Shown piece by piece: positions 10,670 to 23,432 of a stretch of DNA of 64,000 nucleotides; position 1 is the stretch's first letter, and every line of letters starts with the position of its first letter. The stretch spans positions 10,168,001-10,232,000 of the forward strand of contig NC_080699.1 in assembly GCF_030445035.2 (NCBI RefSeq). Direction: 5' to 3'. Under the pieces are notes generated by a model. That model was not told where the DNA came from. It did no database searches and saw only the letters and a program-made list of their open reading frames with translations. Both the position numbers and the translations under genes were made by a program. Origin of the DNA: Dasypus novemcinctus (taxonomy: Eukaryota; Chordata; Mammalia; Cingulata; Dasypodidae).

Positions 10670-11721
10670 AGGTTATTACATTTGAATAGCAAATCACCCC
10701 AAAATTTAGTGACTCAAAACAACAAACATTTTATTTTCCCTCATGGTTACTATGGATCGGGAATTTGAAACGGGCTTAGCTGGGTGCTTGTGGCTTAGGT
10801 CTTCCCTGAATTGCAGTCAGAAGGTGGCAGGACCCCTCCCAGTTAGAGGCAGAGTGGGCATCACCATCCCAGAGTCCTCGGGTCTGGGGAATGAATGATG
10901 GACTAGAGTGGACTTACTGGTATTCTACGATAGACTTATTATGATTCTAGCAATGGAAGAATTTATATCATTGATGTGGAGACAGTGGCCACTGGAAGTT
11001 CTGAGGGGAGGGAGAGGGAAAAACAGGTGTAATACAGGGGCATTTTCAGGACTTGGGAATTGTCCTGAATGACATTGCAAGTACAGATACAGGCCATTAT
11101 ATATCTTGTCATAACTTACAAAATTGTGCGGTAGAGAGTGTAAACTACAATATAAACTATAATCCATGCTTCGTGGCAATGCTCCAAAATGTGTTCATCA
11201 ATTGTAACAAATGTACCACACTAGTGAAGGATGTTGTTAACGCGGAGAAATGTGGGTGGTGTGGGGAGCGGGGCTTGTGGGAATCCCCTCCATTTTTTAT
11301 GTAAGATTTATGTGATCTAAGTATCTTTTAAAATTTTTTAAGAAAAGGTGGCAGGAGCTGAGCTGGATATTCTCTCTGTCTCTCTTCTCACTCTCACTCT
11401 CACTCTCTTCCTATAGTCTCAGAGATTCTACATGTGATCTCTCTACATATGTCAGCTGGACTTCCTCACAGCAGGCACTTGTAGCAGTTGGACTGCTTAC
11501 ATGGTGGCTCCAGCATGAGGGTTTTGATGAGGCATATAGAAGCTGTCACCTTTCTAAACTAGTCTAGGGAGTCATATTTTGTTACTTTTGCTGCATATTA
11601 TTGATTATAAGTGAGCCACAAACCTGTCTAAATCAAGGAGAGGCGACTTAGACTCCATAGAAAAGCATATGGAATTGAAGATGACATCGTGGCCATCTTG
11701 GATAATGCAATCTGCTACAAC
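10670..11721 (-). mobile_element. MLT1-type LTR, interrupted by a LINE-1 fragment
   Basis: The antisense MLT1 start (CAAAATTTAGTGACTCAAAA, about 10690) and its continuation (GCAGGAGCTGAGCTGGATAT, 11351 on, to about 11721) flank a LINE-1 insertion. A (TCTCAC)n stretch at 11385-11408 lies within it. Confidence 0.68.
10833..11344 (+). mobile_element. 5'-truncated LINE-1 3' fragment with 12-bp target duplication
   Basis: This 512-bp insert is flanked by perfect copies of AAGGTGGCAGGA (10821-10832 and 11345-11356). It corresponds to the last part of module C of the long-3'-region LINE-1 described at 16707-20242: GACTAGAGTGGACTTACTGG near 10904, and the terminal segment with TGTACCACACTAGTG. It ends in an A/T-rich tail. 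The duplication shows a single target-primed insertion. Confidence 0.88.
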
Positions 11722-12099
11722 AGGGACCAGTCAGATCTGACAGTGAAATGTGAAATCCATATCACGATTATGTGTCTATTTAAATAACTGTGTCACTAAA
11801 ATAGGGAAGTCAGCATAAGGGTCACTTTTTAAGGAGCTCACCGTTTTTATGAACATCATATTTACGGTGATTTGTTTCTTTAAATGCATGACTCCTCCAT
11901 TCTAATACGGCTTATTCAGGTTTGAGTTTCCAGGGCATACAGCGATGTCTCTAGATTGAGAGGGTGAAAGATTAAATTTTTAAAAGACTTATTGCATTTG
12001 GAATACTCAAATGAAAATGTCTAGAAAGAGCTTAAAAAAAGAGTCTGAATTCCAAGAGAGATAACAGGATTAGAGACAGCTTCAGGAAGCATTTGCCCA
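11722..12099. other. No feature recognised
   Basis: AT-rich, no open frame of note. Confidence 0.4.
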
Positions 12100-12395
12100 G
12101 GTGTCACTGAACTGGCCTCCCGTGAACACAGGACTGTTTTTATCAGGTATTCACAGGAATGGGACACGATCTGTAGCCAATTTTGCCAGGTTGCATAGAG
12201 ACGAGTGCGGTCTCTGCTCTGGGCGGTTTACTTTCTTTCATTCTGTCCGGGGTCATGGTGATTCTCTAGAGGGCTCCGTTGAGATCTGGTGGGCTGGTGA
12301 ATCCAGCCTAAGCCTTCGGACCTCCGGTTTTCACCCGCCCCCTGAGACTGGGGAGGTGGCATCATATCACCGCTGCTATGCAGAGGAGGCTTTGG
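12100..12395. other. CpG-rich block of unknown nature
   Basis: About a dozen CpG dinucleotides fall in roughly 300 bases (for example GACGAGTGCGGTC, CTTCGGACCTCCGG), in surroundings that are AT-rich and CpG-poor. The plus strand is open for 109 codons from 12101. The block is followed by TTTGGTAAGGTG, which resembles a splice donor, but there is no convincing acceptor or polypyrimidine tract on the left. I recognise no protein. It might be an exon, a conserved regulatory element or a recently arrived sequence. Confidence 0.35.
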
Positions 12396-12590
12396 TAAGG
12401 TGCAAGCTTTGTTTCGAATCGTGGCCCTGACTGATCTTGACTACATGACCTTGGCCTAGTTCATTAACCTTTAGGATCCTATGTTCTCTTCTGTAAAGTT
12501 GGGAAAATAATCCCTGGCAGAAATTATATGAGATTTTGAATACAAAATTTTGTACCATGGTGCTTGGCGTGTAGAAGTTAATAAATGAAA
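12396..12590 (+). repeat. MIR SINE
   Basis: ATGACCTTGGCCTAGTTCAT then AACCTTTAGG and TTCTGTAAAGTTGGGAAAAT follow the MIR core and 3' region in order, ending near GTACCATGGTGCTTGGC. Confidence 0.75.
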
Positions 12591-15500
12591 CTATACTTTT
12601 CAGCCACAATCTGATTATTAGGATGAATGAAAAGAAGCATAAAATGGTTGATCTGAATATTTGGGCCACCTTAACAGTGGTATCTGCTCAACTGTGAGAT
12701 AATTCATAAAATGTGAAGCTTCTCCTATAGTAATACACAGAAATCTCCCAGATTTTTACTTTGAAATGTTAGATTTCATGCCTTTGTGTGGCTACTACCC
12801 AAGTGAAATATTGAGAGAGTTTAAGAAAATTAGGTGAGCATTTTGCCTCACTGGAGTTAATGTAGATTCTGCAAAATATCTGACATAATCCTTGGTTATA
12901 TAACTATTTTGAGTCCTTAAAATTAATGTAGTGGCTTTTTAAGGACTAACTTGGCTTTTAGCTCATCTTTTCTTAAGCTCAGTAATTCCTCATGATTCAT
13001 GTTATGTGCACAGAATATTAGATCATGCTTTTCTGTAATTTAATACTGAGAAGGATTTAGGAAAGTCTTTGCATCCATTTAAAAATACTGTTAAACTGTG
13101 ACTCTTACTATGTCTTAAGTCTTTTGATTAATATGGGGGGATTTCATTGCTATAAATTAGTTTCTCAGATAGTTTTCATAAAACATCAGTTCATAGGAGG
13201 TACATGTTCACAGAAAATGTAGCTCTATGTTCTTCTGCTAAGCAACCTCAGGATTCTATTTTGAAACCTGTAACCTTCTCTTTATTGATTAAAAAAAAGT
13301 TCTTGAACTATTTGATCTTTTCAAACGTTTTGCTTTCTCTTGTTCTAAGACCCTTATTAACCAGAAAACCAAAGTTATAAACAACATTTTTCTTCATTAA
13401 GTATGCTCATAAAGTAAACTGAGCAGTGATGAGTTGCCTCCTTATCATGCCTGAATAATTCCACAATTGTAATTGCCCTGAGCCGTGCTTCTCTGGACCC
13501 CTGAGCCAGTCCCTGATCCTGTGGCTCCCCATCAAGGCTGGGTTCATTGAAAATGTCACTCATCACACAGACCAAGCTTGTTTCTAACCAGATTTGGTGG
13601 CAGGCTACACCCATTCTTACCTATTTCACTGGATGGCCAGGAAGTCCCTTGCCAGAAGAAAGCATCCTGAGCTCCCCAGGTGTGCTCCTGAGCTCTTTTT
13701 CTGCCATTGGCTTCAGGACCTAGAGACCTGGGGAGCAGCCCTGTGTTGCCACCATGTCCGCAGACATAGTCCCTCTCCTTCCAAGGCCTTGGTCTTCTCA
13801 AGATACCAATGCAGATTTTGTTGGACACGGAGCTCAGAAAATGGGGGTATGGGAGGCTTCTTAAAAACAGAGGACATAAGTAGGAGTAGAACTGAATATT
13901 TAGCATGAAAACAGAAATAAAAACCACAAATAGACAAAGACGATAAATGCCACAAACAGCATGATTGAGTAAAATAACACAATTTTTTATAATAATTACC
14001 AGACATTATAATGTTTTTTTCTACATTATTTTGCTTCGTAGTCTTTGAGTGACTCTTTGTTGACAATATTATAATATTTTCTTCAGAAAAAAATAGAAAG
14101 ATAATTCTTTCCTCTAATAGCGTTGATTGAAATATATTTTTATTGCTAATAAGATGGAAATATCTCTTCTTCACAACTTATTACTAGAATACCATGTACA
14201 TTTTAAGGACAATTTTGTCAAATTTTGAAACTCCATTCAGCTGTATTCTCTGGTTCTTGGAATTCTCTGATGATAGTATTACAAGAAGCAATGCCTACAT
14301 CTATATGACTGTCAGCACCAACTTCATGGAAGTGGCAGCAAACTTGGCATTGTCTCACTAAATCCTGATTAAATGTATACCTCACTTCCCTTCCTCTTAT
14401 CTGGGTTCCCAACTTGCCCAGAAGCCCACTAAAGCCACAGGACATAAGAGGGGGTGTGATGGAGGGCAAGTGAGATACCAAGAGGTGGCAGTCCTAATTG
14501 CAAAGGTGTCTTACTTTGGCAGATTTGACAAAACCACATGACAAGGTGAACACCTGGCTGTGCCCCTTCCAGGACCTTCCAGAAAGTCAGGAAAGTGAAG
14601 GGCCCTGAAGCTAATAATTTATCAATTTCACAGTGGGGCCACCTCTGGTCCTCGCCCCTCCACTTTGACCAGGGGTGTCTTTAATCCTGCAGGAAAAAAA
14701 CCAGTGCCTGAGGCTCAAGAGTAGGAATGACAAAAAGTAGCTCATCTTAGGCACAGATGCTTGCAACTCCATAATGAAACAATCACCGAAGTGATGTCAA
14801 AGAAGTCTCTGTATCAATGCTAAGAGTCAATAATAGGGGCATATGGGATTTTTTCAGCTTCCTAGATTCCACATTCTGCTGTCTTGGGCCTCACTGATTT
14901 GTAAACCCTACTTGTGTCTGTGTTGTCACTGGGTTTTCCATATGGAGCCTGTGAAGCTAGTTTAGTTTCCCAGATTCTGGCTTCTGTTCCCATGGTATCA
15001 ACTTACTTTAAGCTTGTGGCCACCCATGCTTAACAGGTGCAAATCTTTTGGATTGAAATTAATTTTTAATATTGAACTAAATGATTTGCAGTTCTCTCCA
15101 CACAAGGTCAAAGGGGTATAATATTCAAAATATAAACTCTATTTCTACAACATAATTCTCTAATCAGTCATACAGTAGCTTTTAACCCAGTACTCAACTA
15201 GTCCTTAAAATGATGCTCTTGGCAGACATCATTAACCAATAACAGCTCTTCTTCCCATGGTCTTAAATGCAGTCTTAAACATATGGCTTCTTGCAATTGC
15301 ATGCTAAATATTATCCAATAATATTTTATATTCTAGTACATATTTAGCAATTTAAATAATTTTATCTTAATACATTTATTTTGTAGTACCCATCTCTACC
15401 AGGATTATCTGGAAGCTAATATTAGTTGGAACTTTCTTACTTATTTACATTTCTCTCTTACTGTACATCTCCTTCCTCATACCACTTGCTGCTTTGGAAA

Positions 15501-16696
15501 AATCACTCTCTCCCTCACTCTCGCTCTCTTTCTCTCTGGATCGATCCATAGATAGATGTGTAAATGTACAAATTCATGTGCATAAATATATATGCATAAA
15601 TAAATCTTCATCAGCACCTGTTATATGTTTATGCTTGGGAAAAAAAATGGGTAGCACAAGAAGGGGAGCCCTCACTTTCCTGGTCATGGATTGACTGAGG
15701 CTCCATCCTCACTGTAGCTGAGTGACTTGGTAGAACGAGAAACTACCTAAATATCCAGCTGGTGGTTGAGTTCTCAATTGCTCCTCCCTAGGGTATAGCT
15801 AGACATGAATATATAAGTTTTGAGAAAGGAAGAAATTTTAAAAGGAGACTTTTCTATCAGTTAACTATAAACAGAAACCTTCACTTAAGCTATGAGTTTA
15901 ACATGAGTAGACAGAGATAGGAAACTTTGCCATGTGCATTGAGGCCTTGATGATCAGGAACTTGTGTTATGACATGAATTGACATAGATTCCAATTAGAA
16001 AGTTGGATGCGACTTTAGAAATCGCTCAGGTCTTATTTCAGTTGTCCATTGCTTCACAGAATTCTAACTTTTAAAAATATGTTGAACTAAAATCTGATTT
16101 ATTCTCACTTCTGCTTTTGGCCCTGGATCTCTTCTCTGTAGTGATACAGAAAAAGTCTAATCCCTTCTCCCAATGATAGGACTGGTATTTAAGGTGTTTC
16201 CACTCTTAACTGCTATTAACCTGAACCCCTCTTTTAATATGAGCTGCTCTTATGCTATCTCACATACATTTTTTTTATGTGCATAGTCAGATCTTTTAAT
16301 TCAAGAATTGGACTTTACATGAATCCCACTTAATATCTTGTTAGAAACGTTTCCAACCTCTCAAAGTTTTTCTGGATTGAACCTATTTGTTACCCTCCAC
16401 TTGCTCCTTTCATCTGTGAAAGTGGTTATTAATGTTTTGACAAAACATTAATTTTTAAAACTCTGAAGTGTGCTACTGGAGACATGAATGATGCTAGTAC
16501 ATGTGGTGCCTTTGTGCAAAACTAGAAAGTTATATGCCCTTCCTCATGACCAAAAAATTAAATAAGGTGACTTTTTATAACAATCATAATGACAGTCATT
16601 TTGCATCAATTTTTTACCTTAAATTATTTTAAAATAGTTTTTATGCACACATATAATTACCTTAAATCATTTGGATTAATGCAGTTTTTATAAAAT
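12591..16696. other. No gene seen in about 4 kb
   Basis: Mostly AT-rich. A slightly GC-richer patch at 13480-13860 is open on both strands for about 100 codons but shows no motif that I recognise. A minus-strand frame at 13713-14174 (153 codons) runs out of that patch into AT-rich sequence, which suggests chance openness. A CT-rich simple repeat lies at about 15506-15539. I see no splice-site-bounded exon or RNA gene. Confidence 0.4.
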
Positions 16697-16706
16697 AATT
16701 AAAAAT

Positions 16707-19700
16707 GCTACTTTTATGGAAACAAATGTTTATGACATTTTCAATGGTCTGATATTGTTTCCTTCCAAAGAAGAAATACAAACGGCTAAAAAGCACATGA
16801 AAAGATGCTCAAAATCACTAGCTATTAGGGAAATGCAAATCAAAACTACAATGAGATACATCTTACTCCCATTAGACTGTTGGCTATTAAAAAAAAGAAG
16901 ACTACAAGTGTTGGAGAGGATATGGAGGAATGGGAATACTTATCTACTGCTGGTGGGAATGCAGAAAGATCCAGCCATTCTAGAGGACAGTTTGGTGGTT
17001 CTTCAAAAAACTAGCTACAGATTTGCCATATGACTCAGCAATTCCACTGCTGGGTATACTCAGAGGAACTGAAAACAAGGACACAAACTGATATATGCAC
17101 ACCAATGGTCATATCGGTGTTATTCACTATTGCCAAAAGTTGTAATCAAACCAAATGCTCATCAACAGATGAATGGATAAACAAAATTTGGTATATATAT
17201 ACAATGGAATACTACTCAGCTGTAAGAAGGAATACAGTACTAATGCTTGGGATAACATGGATGAATCTTGAAGACCTTATGTTGAGTGAAGCAAGCCAGT
17301 CATTGAAAGACAAATTCTGCATGACCTCTCTGATATGAAATAAGCAAATAAAGGTGTCTCAGACAGCTAAAGACTGGATGATAGGCTTACAGGAAACTGG
17401 AGGGGAGAGGAAGGTTGTGAGCTGATGCCTACATGAGTGAAATCTATGATAAAGTGGAGGTAAGTAGTTGTGCAGGGAAGGGATAAGACGGGGGCATAGG
17501 GATACTCTTAGGTAGGGCTTTGTAGACTTGAGGGAGTTAGGGTTAAGAGGATGGGACAGATGGTCCAAGGAATTGGGGGGAAGGTTGAGGGGAGAAGATG
17601 AACATGGGAGATTGTCAGGTGTGTGGTTGAAACTATAATGTTGAGAAAACTTTTTAGAAAATATAATAAAGAAGGGTTACTTGTTTAAGGTGCTAAATGG
17701 GGGGGGGGGGGATCTGGCACAGGAGCAGGCTTCTAGGGAGTGTGTGAGTGCTCAACTTGTCACAGTGTGTTATATCATTGGGTGGAGACCCATACAATGA
17801 GTGGGAAGGTGTACTCCTTCCTGGGGAGGCCTGATGTTCTCAAACAGAGGGAAGGGTGTCTCTTGATAGCATTGGTGGCTCCCAGTGGGGGAGGACAGTC
17901 TAGTGTGTTAAGCCTTCAACACTGTTGCAATTATCTATGAATCTGGTCCTTAAAGCAGTTAAGCTTGGTTATCACTGTGGGCCCTGAGGGAGGGGGAGAG
18001 AGGAACAGAATAGGTGGAAGCAGGGGTAACTGGGGGACAATGAAATTGTTCCACAAGATTGTGCAATGATGGATATAGGACATGTTAAATATCACCAAAA
18101 ATTTATAAAATTATACAGTTTAAAAGGCAAACCATAATGCAACTGAAAATTTAGAAAAGTGTACAGTCTAAAATATAAACCATAATGTAAACCAAAATGG
18201 AGCCATGGTAGTAGCTATTATTCAATATCTGTGCATCAGCCATAGCAAATATAACATAAACATGTAAAGAGATCATTGCTGGGAAAGGGGGAAAAGGGTT
18301 TGATGTTGAATATATGGGAGTCCCCTATATCATATATGTGACTTTACTGTGATCTGAAACTTTTTTGAAGACAAAATTTAAAAGAAAAAGCAAAAGGATG
18401 TACACACTGAGGAAGGAATGAAAAAGGTTGCCTTGCCACTGTACATACAGGGCAACATCTATTACAGTGATGAAAAACAAAACATGAAAAACAAAGTTTT
18501 ATGATATTTTTCATTTTTTAATACCCAAATTTATTTTTTACTTTATTTTAGTTTTTCTAAATTAGTATGTATTCTATTTCTAATCTTTAAACCTATCATT
18601 ACTATTTCATTTTCATACTGATGGAATTTGGCAATATATTAGGCTCCATTTTTGAAGAAGTTTTGGATCACAGAGGGTTTCAACTATGATAGGGGAGGAA
18701 CACTTGTGTGGGGTATTATTGATGGGGGGTACATGGTTGGGAGAGAGTTCTCCAAGGCATGTATATAGGGTTTATAAAAATGTTCAGATATTCATTGGGT
18801 ATTGTCATATTAGGTAGAGTTACAAACGACAACTGAGGGTGTGCTGAGTTCTTAGCCAGGGGAACTCTGTCACATTCCCCAATGGAAAAGCAAAAATCCC
18901 CCAAGTGCAAGGGCAAAGACTGCTGAAGAAGGATGGTCCAATGATGGGCCCTTGATAATGATGACTATGCTTATGAGCCTGTGTGCTTGAAATTTCATAG
19001 CCTAGAGCTGCAGGGTGCCTAAGAGTTACCTCCTGAGAGCCTCCATGTTGCTCAAATATGGCCACTCTCTAAGCCAAACTCAGCATGTAAATGCATTACC
19101 TTCTCCCCAGAATGGGACATGACTCCCAGGGATGAACCTCCCTGGCGCCGAGGGATTACTACCGATCACTAGCTGGTGATGCAACTATAAAAAGAACTTG
19201 AATAAAAGGGGGAAATGATAAAGACAAATGAGTTTATATGGCTAAGGGACTTCAAAATTAGTTGGGAGATCATCAGAGGGGTCTAGCTTATGCACATCTC
19301 AGCAGGATCCCAGAGACAACCAAAGAAGATACAGCCCCAGATACTGGTGCTCCTGAGGGCTACAGAGACACATAGGTTCAATGGTTATGACAGATGGCTC
19401 TGGAGTTCACTGCCTTATCAGTGGTCCTACTTTGGAATTTGTACTTCTGAGTGTAATAGAGTTGGACTCAGATGTGTCCTTTCTATGCTTGCCTCTTCTG
19501 TCACTTTTACTGAACCTGTGGTTGGCACTGGGGTTGGTGTATACTCAGGAGACTTGAATCTCTGGACTGTCCATGTACCAGTTAGGCTCTGAGTCTCAGC
19601 AGAGTTGCAACACCTACTCTCTGGTTCGTTGGACTTACCCAGGTCAGCTAACAGGGATGTGAAGATGGTCAACCCCCACACCAGGGAAACGAGAGTGCCT

Positions 19701-20242
19701 ACAACTGCAAGCAGGAGAATCACATTCATCATCCATGTGGGATCTAAGCTTCCTCTCAATTTAGAGGTGGGGTGGACAGCACCATCCCAGGGTCCTTAGG
19801 ATGGAAGAATAAATATAGATTAGAGTGGACTTACTGGTATTCCACTATAGAACTATTGTGATCCTGGTAATGGAAGAAATTGTATCATTGATGTGGAGAA
19901 AGTGGCCATGGTAGTTGCTGAGAGCAGGGAGAGGGAAGAAGAGATGTGATGTGGGACCAGTTTCAGGACTTGGAATTGTCCTAAATGACATTGTAGGGAC
20001 AGATGCTGAACATTATAAATCCTGTCATAACCCATTGAATGGACTGGGGGAGAATGTAAATTATAATTAGTGCTGTGCAGCAGTGCCCCAAAATGTAATC
20101 ATCAAATGCAATGAATGTGCCACAATGATGAAAGAGGTTTTTGATGTGGGAGGAGTGGGGGTTGGGGTGGGGGTGGGGTATATGGGAACCTCATTTTTTT
20201 TAATGTAACTTTTTTGTGATTTATGTATCTTTAAAAAAAGAG
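16707..20242 (+). mobile_element. LINE-1 3' half with very long 3' region (modules A-B1-C)
   Basis: From 5' to 3' this holds the end of LINE-1 ORF2 (to 17338), then about 2.9 kb of non-coding sequence to an A-rich tail at 20234. Three blocks can be distinguished by comparison with other copies. Module A (about 17340-18490) ends in an older-looking LINE-1 3' terminus with an A-rich stretch (about 18375-18395). Module B1 is about 18520-19210. Module C (about 19210-20242) has its own LINE-1-type 3' terminus. Candidate 10-bp target duplications AATTAAAAAT (16697-16706 and 20243-20252) would make the whole 3.5 kb one 5'-truncated insertion. Module A includes a 13-G run at 17699-17711. The same modules recur at 36927-42945 and 23717-27315. 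Confidence 0.8.
16760..17338 (+). pseudogene. LINE-1 ORF2 C-terminal remnant
   Basis: The frame reads [20 protein letters not shown], and after a frameshift near 17030 NKIWYIYTMEYYSAVRRNTV, ending in a stop at 17336-17338. These are hallmarks of the C-terminal part of the LINE-1 reverse transcriptase/endonuclease protein. The endonuclease and polymerase domains are absent because of 5' truncation, and the frameshift means that no protein is made. Confidence 0.88.
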
Positions 20243-20252
20243 AATTAAAAAT

Positions 20253-21200
20253 ATTTCACTAGATTTCATATTCTTAATAAGGTTTTAATAAATTTTAATT
20301 TTGAGGTAATATGGCTTCCTCTGGCAAATAATATTGGCAAAATAAAATATATTTCCTAAGCTATAAAATATTTAAAGATGTGATCCATAAATTATTGCTG
20401 TGAGTATATTGCAATCTCAGACAGAAATCATAAGATATTAAATAATGCTTTTAGTTCTTCAACTATATATTTATTATTATTAGCAGTAATTTGCAATGAT
20501 AAAGTTACTTTTACTTAGTTTCAGTAATTCATGTTAATTGTAATTCTTCAATTTAGAAATATTATCTAAAACAAGGAAAAACTATTATTTTCTTCAGTGT
20601 CGAAGATGTATACTTTAAAGATGAAAAAGTTGTAACCAACATAAAAAATAAATTAATTTAAACATTAATATTCTAAATTATTTTCTTCACTTTTTTCTGG
20701 TATTTTTTATATTATGTTGTAACAGTTGCTGTCCATATCAAGCTAATTTGAAATTTGTTGAACTTCAATTTTATATATATAATACATACAATACACACAC
20801 ATGGTAAATACATTTGTCTAGTTTTCTTCAAATAATTTCTTAGTTCTTTTCATTGTTTTAGGGTGCTATGTTTATTGAATTTTCCTTCCTGTATAATTTT
20901 GTTCATAAAGTTAATTTTGCCTTAAAATATCATGTGTCACACACTGCACTATGTAAAATATATTCTAGCAATAAAACCAACTGAACTATAATTTAATCAA
21001 GCCTCTAGCAATTTCCCATGTACAGTAAATGACAAGAATAGAGGAACAAACTAAAGGATACCTCAGGCAAGTAAATGGATGAATCCAGATTATGGGCCAT
21101 TCTATGATTCCTGAAATGGCATAAAAAGAACAAAAAAGAAGGCTAGAAATCAGTGGCTCTTGAAAAAAGAGCTATAATGAACAAATACACAACTGGACCT
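20253..21200. other. No gene seen; very AT-rich
   Basis: Strongly AT-rich with several short homopolymer runs; nothing identifiable. Confidence 0.4.
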
Positions 21201-23334
21201 TGTTTATCTTTTTAACAGCTTTAATAAGTTATAATTTATATATCATACAGTTCACCCATTGTAAATATATAATTCAATGATTTTTCATAAATATATATAG
21301 TTGTGCAACTATTCCTACAACCCAATCATAAACATTTCCAACTTCCAACAAATTTCTGCATGCCTATTTGCAGTCAGCCCCACCTCCCACTCCCAGACTC
21401 TGGCAACAACGGATCTGCTTACTGTATTTGTAGATTTGTTCTACTTGACATTTCATAGAAATCCAATGATTCAATAAGTAATATTTTGTATGTGGTTTCT
21501 TTTATGTAGCTAAAGGGTTATTAAACTTTTTCTTTAATAGGCCAAAATGGTAATTACTTTAGGCTTTGTGAGATACATAGTCTCAATTTCAACAACTCAA
21601 CTCTGCCACTGCATTGCCCAAATGGGTATTGACAATATATGAATGGATGGGTGGGACTATAATGCAATAGAATCAATGGGTCTATGTTGCAATAAAATGG
21701 ATGGGAAACTGGATTTGGCTCCTGGGCTGTAGTTCTGTGACCCTTGATTTAACATAATGCTTTGAGATTGATTTATGTTGTAGCATGTATCATTAATATC
21801 TTCCATTTTACTGCTGAATAATATGTCATTGTAAGGCTATAGCACATTGCATTTATGCATTCACCATTTGATAGGCATTTGGATTGTTTAATCTTTTTGT
21901 TTATTAGGCACAATTTTGCTATGAACATTCATATTAAATCCTTGTGTACATGTGCCATTCTTTCAGTAGATTCTTAGAAGTAGAATTTCTGGAGCCCCAA
22001 ACCTGTAAAAAGTGGATGTATTATTTTGCATTTGCAATAGAAATATGTGAAGATTACAGTTTCTCCACATCCCCACCAACATTTATTATCCTAAGTCTTT
22101 TTGATTATAGTCATTCTAATGGGTACGTAGTAGTCTCTCATTGTGTGATTTGTATTTCCCTAATGGCTAATGATTTTGAGCATCTTTTCATGCACTAATT
22201 ACACACTCATATCTTTTTAAAATGAAATATATATTCAAATTGTTCCTCATTTTTATTGTCTGCTTATCATTGAGTTTTTCAAGAGTTTTAATCTATTATG
22301 AAATCAAATTCTTTACTAAATATGTAATTTGCAACTATTTTTGTCCAGGCTGTTGTTGTCTTGTTTTTTCATTTTCTTCATGGTGACTTTGGAAGTTCAA
22401 ACTTTTCAGTTTTGGTAAAGTACAATTATCCTCTTTTTCTTTTATGAACCACACTTTTAGTGCTACATATATTAACTCTTTTCCTAACCTTAGGTCATAA
22501 AGAATTTTTCTTTAATGAAGGAACTTTCAGAAGTTCTTTTGTTTTGTTTTTGAACTGTCATTTAGGTCTATGATTCATATTGACTTCATTTCTGAATGTG
22601 TTTTGAAGTAAAGATCTAAATTAATCTTTTCACATATAGATATCCAATTGTTTCAGAAACATTTTTGGACAGGACTATCCTTTCTACAATGTCAAAAAAT
22701 GTAGAAGGTTTAACCCTGGATTTTCATGTCTCTTCCAATTATTTATATGACTGTCCTTACCACATTGTCTTGATAACAGAATATTTATATTAAGTTCTGA
22801 AATCAAGTGCAAATTCTCTTAGTTCTTCCTTTTCAAAATTGTTCAGTTATTCTGTGTACAATGTATTTCCATAAGTTTTAAGATTTGCTTGTCTGTTTCT
22901 CCCAAAATTCCTTTGGGATTTTGAAAAAGATAACATTGAATCTATAGCTCACTTTAGAGGAGATTGCCGTCTTAAAATTATTGCGTCTTCCAATATATGA
23001 ACATGGATGTATCCTAATTTATTAATGTTCTTTAATCTTTCACACTAATGTTTTGTAATTTTTGGTACAAATGCCTTGCACTCCTCTGTTAAATTTATAC
23101 CTAAGTACATTATTTTTTTTAATGCTACTGTGATTGGAATTGCTTTCCAATTTCTTTTTTTCATTATTTATTGCTAGTATATAGAAACGTAATTAATTTT
23201 TGTTTATTATTCTTATATCCTGTGATTTGTTGAACTTGTTTATTAATTTTGTATAGTTTTACAAATTCTTTAGGATTTTCATCCATGAAGAAAGATTGTG
23301 TTAATTTTCCTTTTGAAGTTGTATGCCTTGTATA

Positions 23335-23432
23335 TTCTCTCTCCTTCCTTCTGCTCCCTACTCCTCTGTCTCCTCTTTTTCCCCTTCCCCTCCTTCTCCT
23401 CCTATCCTATCACATCCCATCCTCTCCTATCC
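23335..23432 (+). repeat. Polypyrimidine tract
   Basis: About 100 bases are almost entirely C and T (CTCTCTCCTTCCTTCTGCTC and on), inside the ancient antisense LINE-1. It is probably an expanded simple repeat. Confidence 0.8.

Noticed and set aside
13713..14174. Minus-strand 153-codon open frame as a gene
   Set aside because: Biased to Phe, Ile, Lys and Ser from AT-rich DNA, no motif, no splice context, and it runs out of a differently composed patch.
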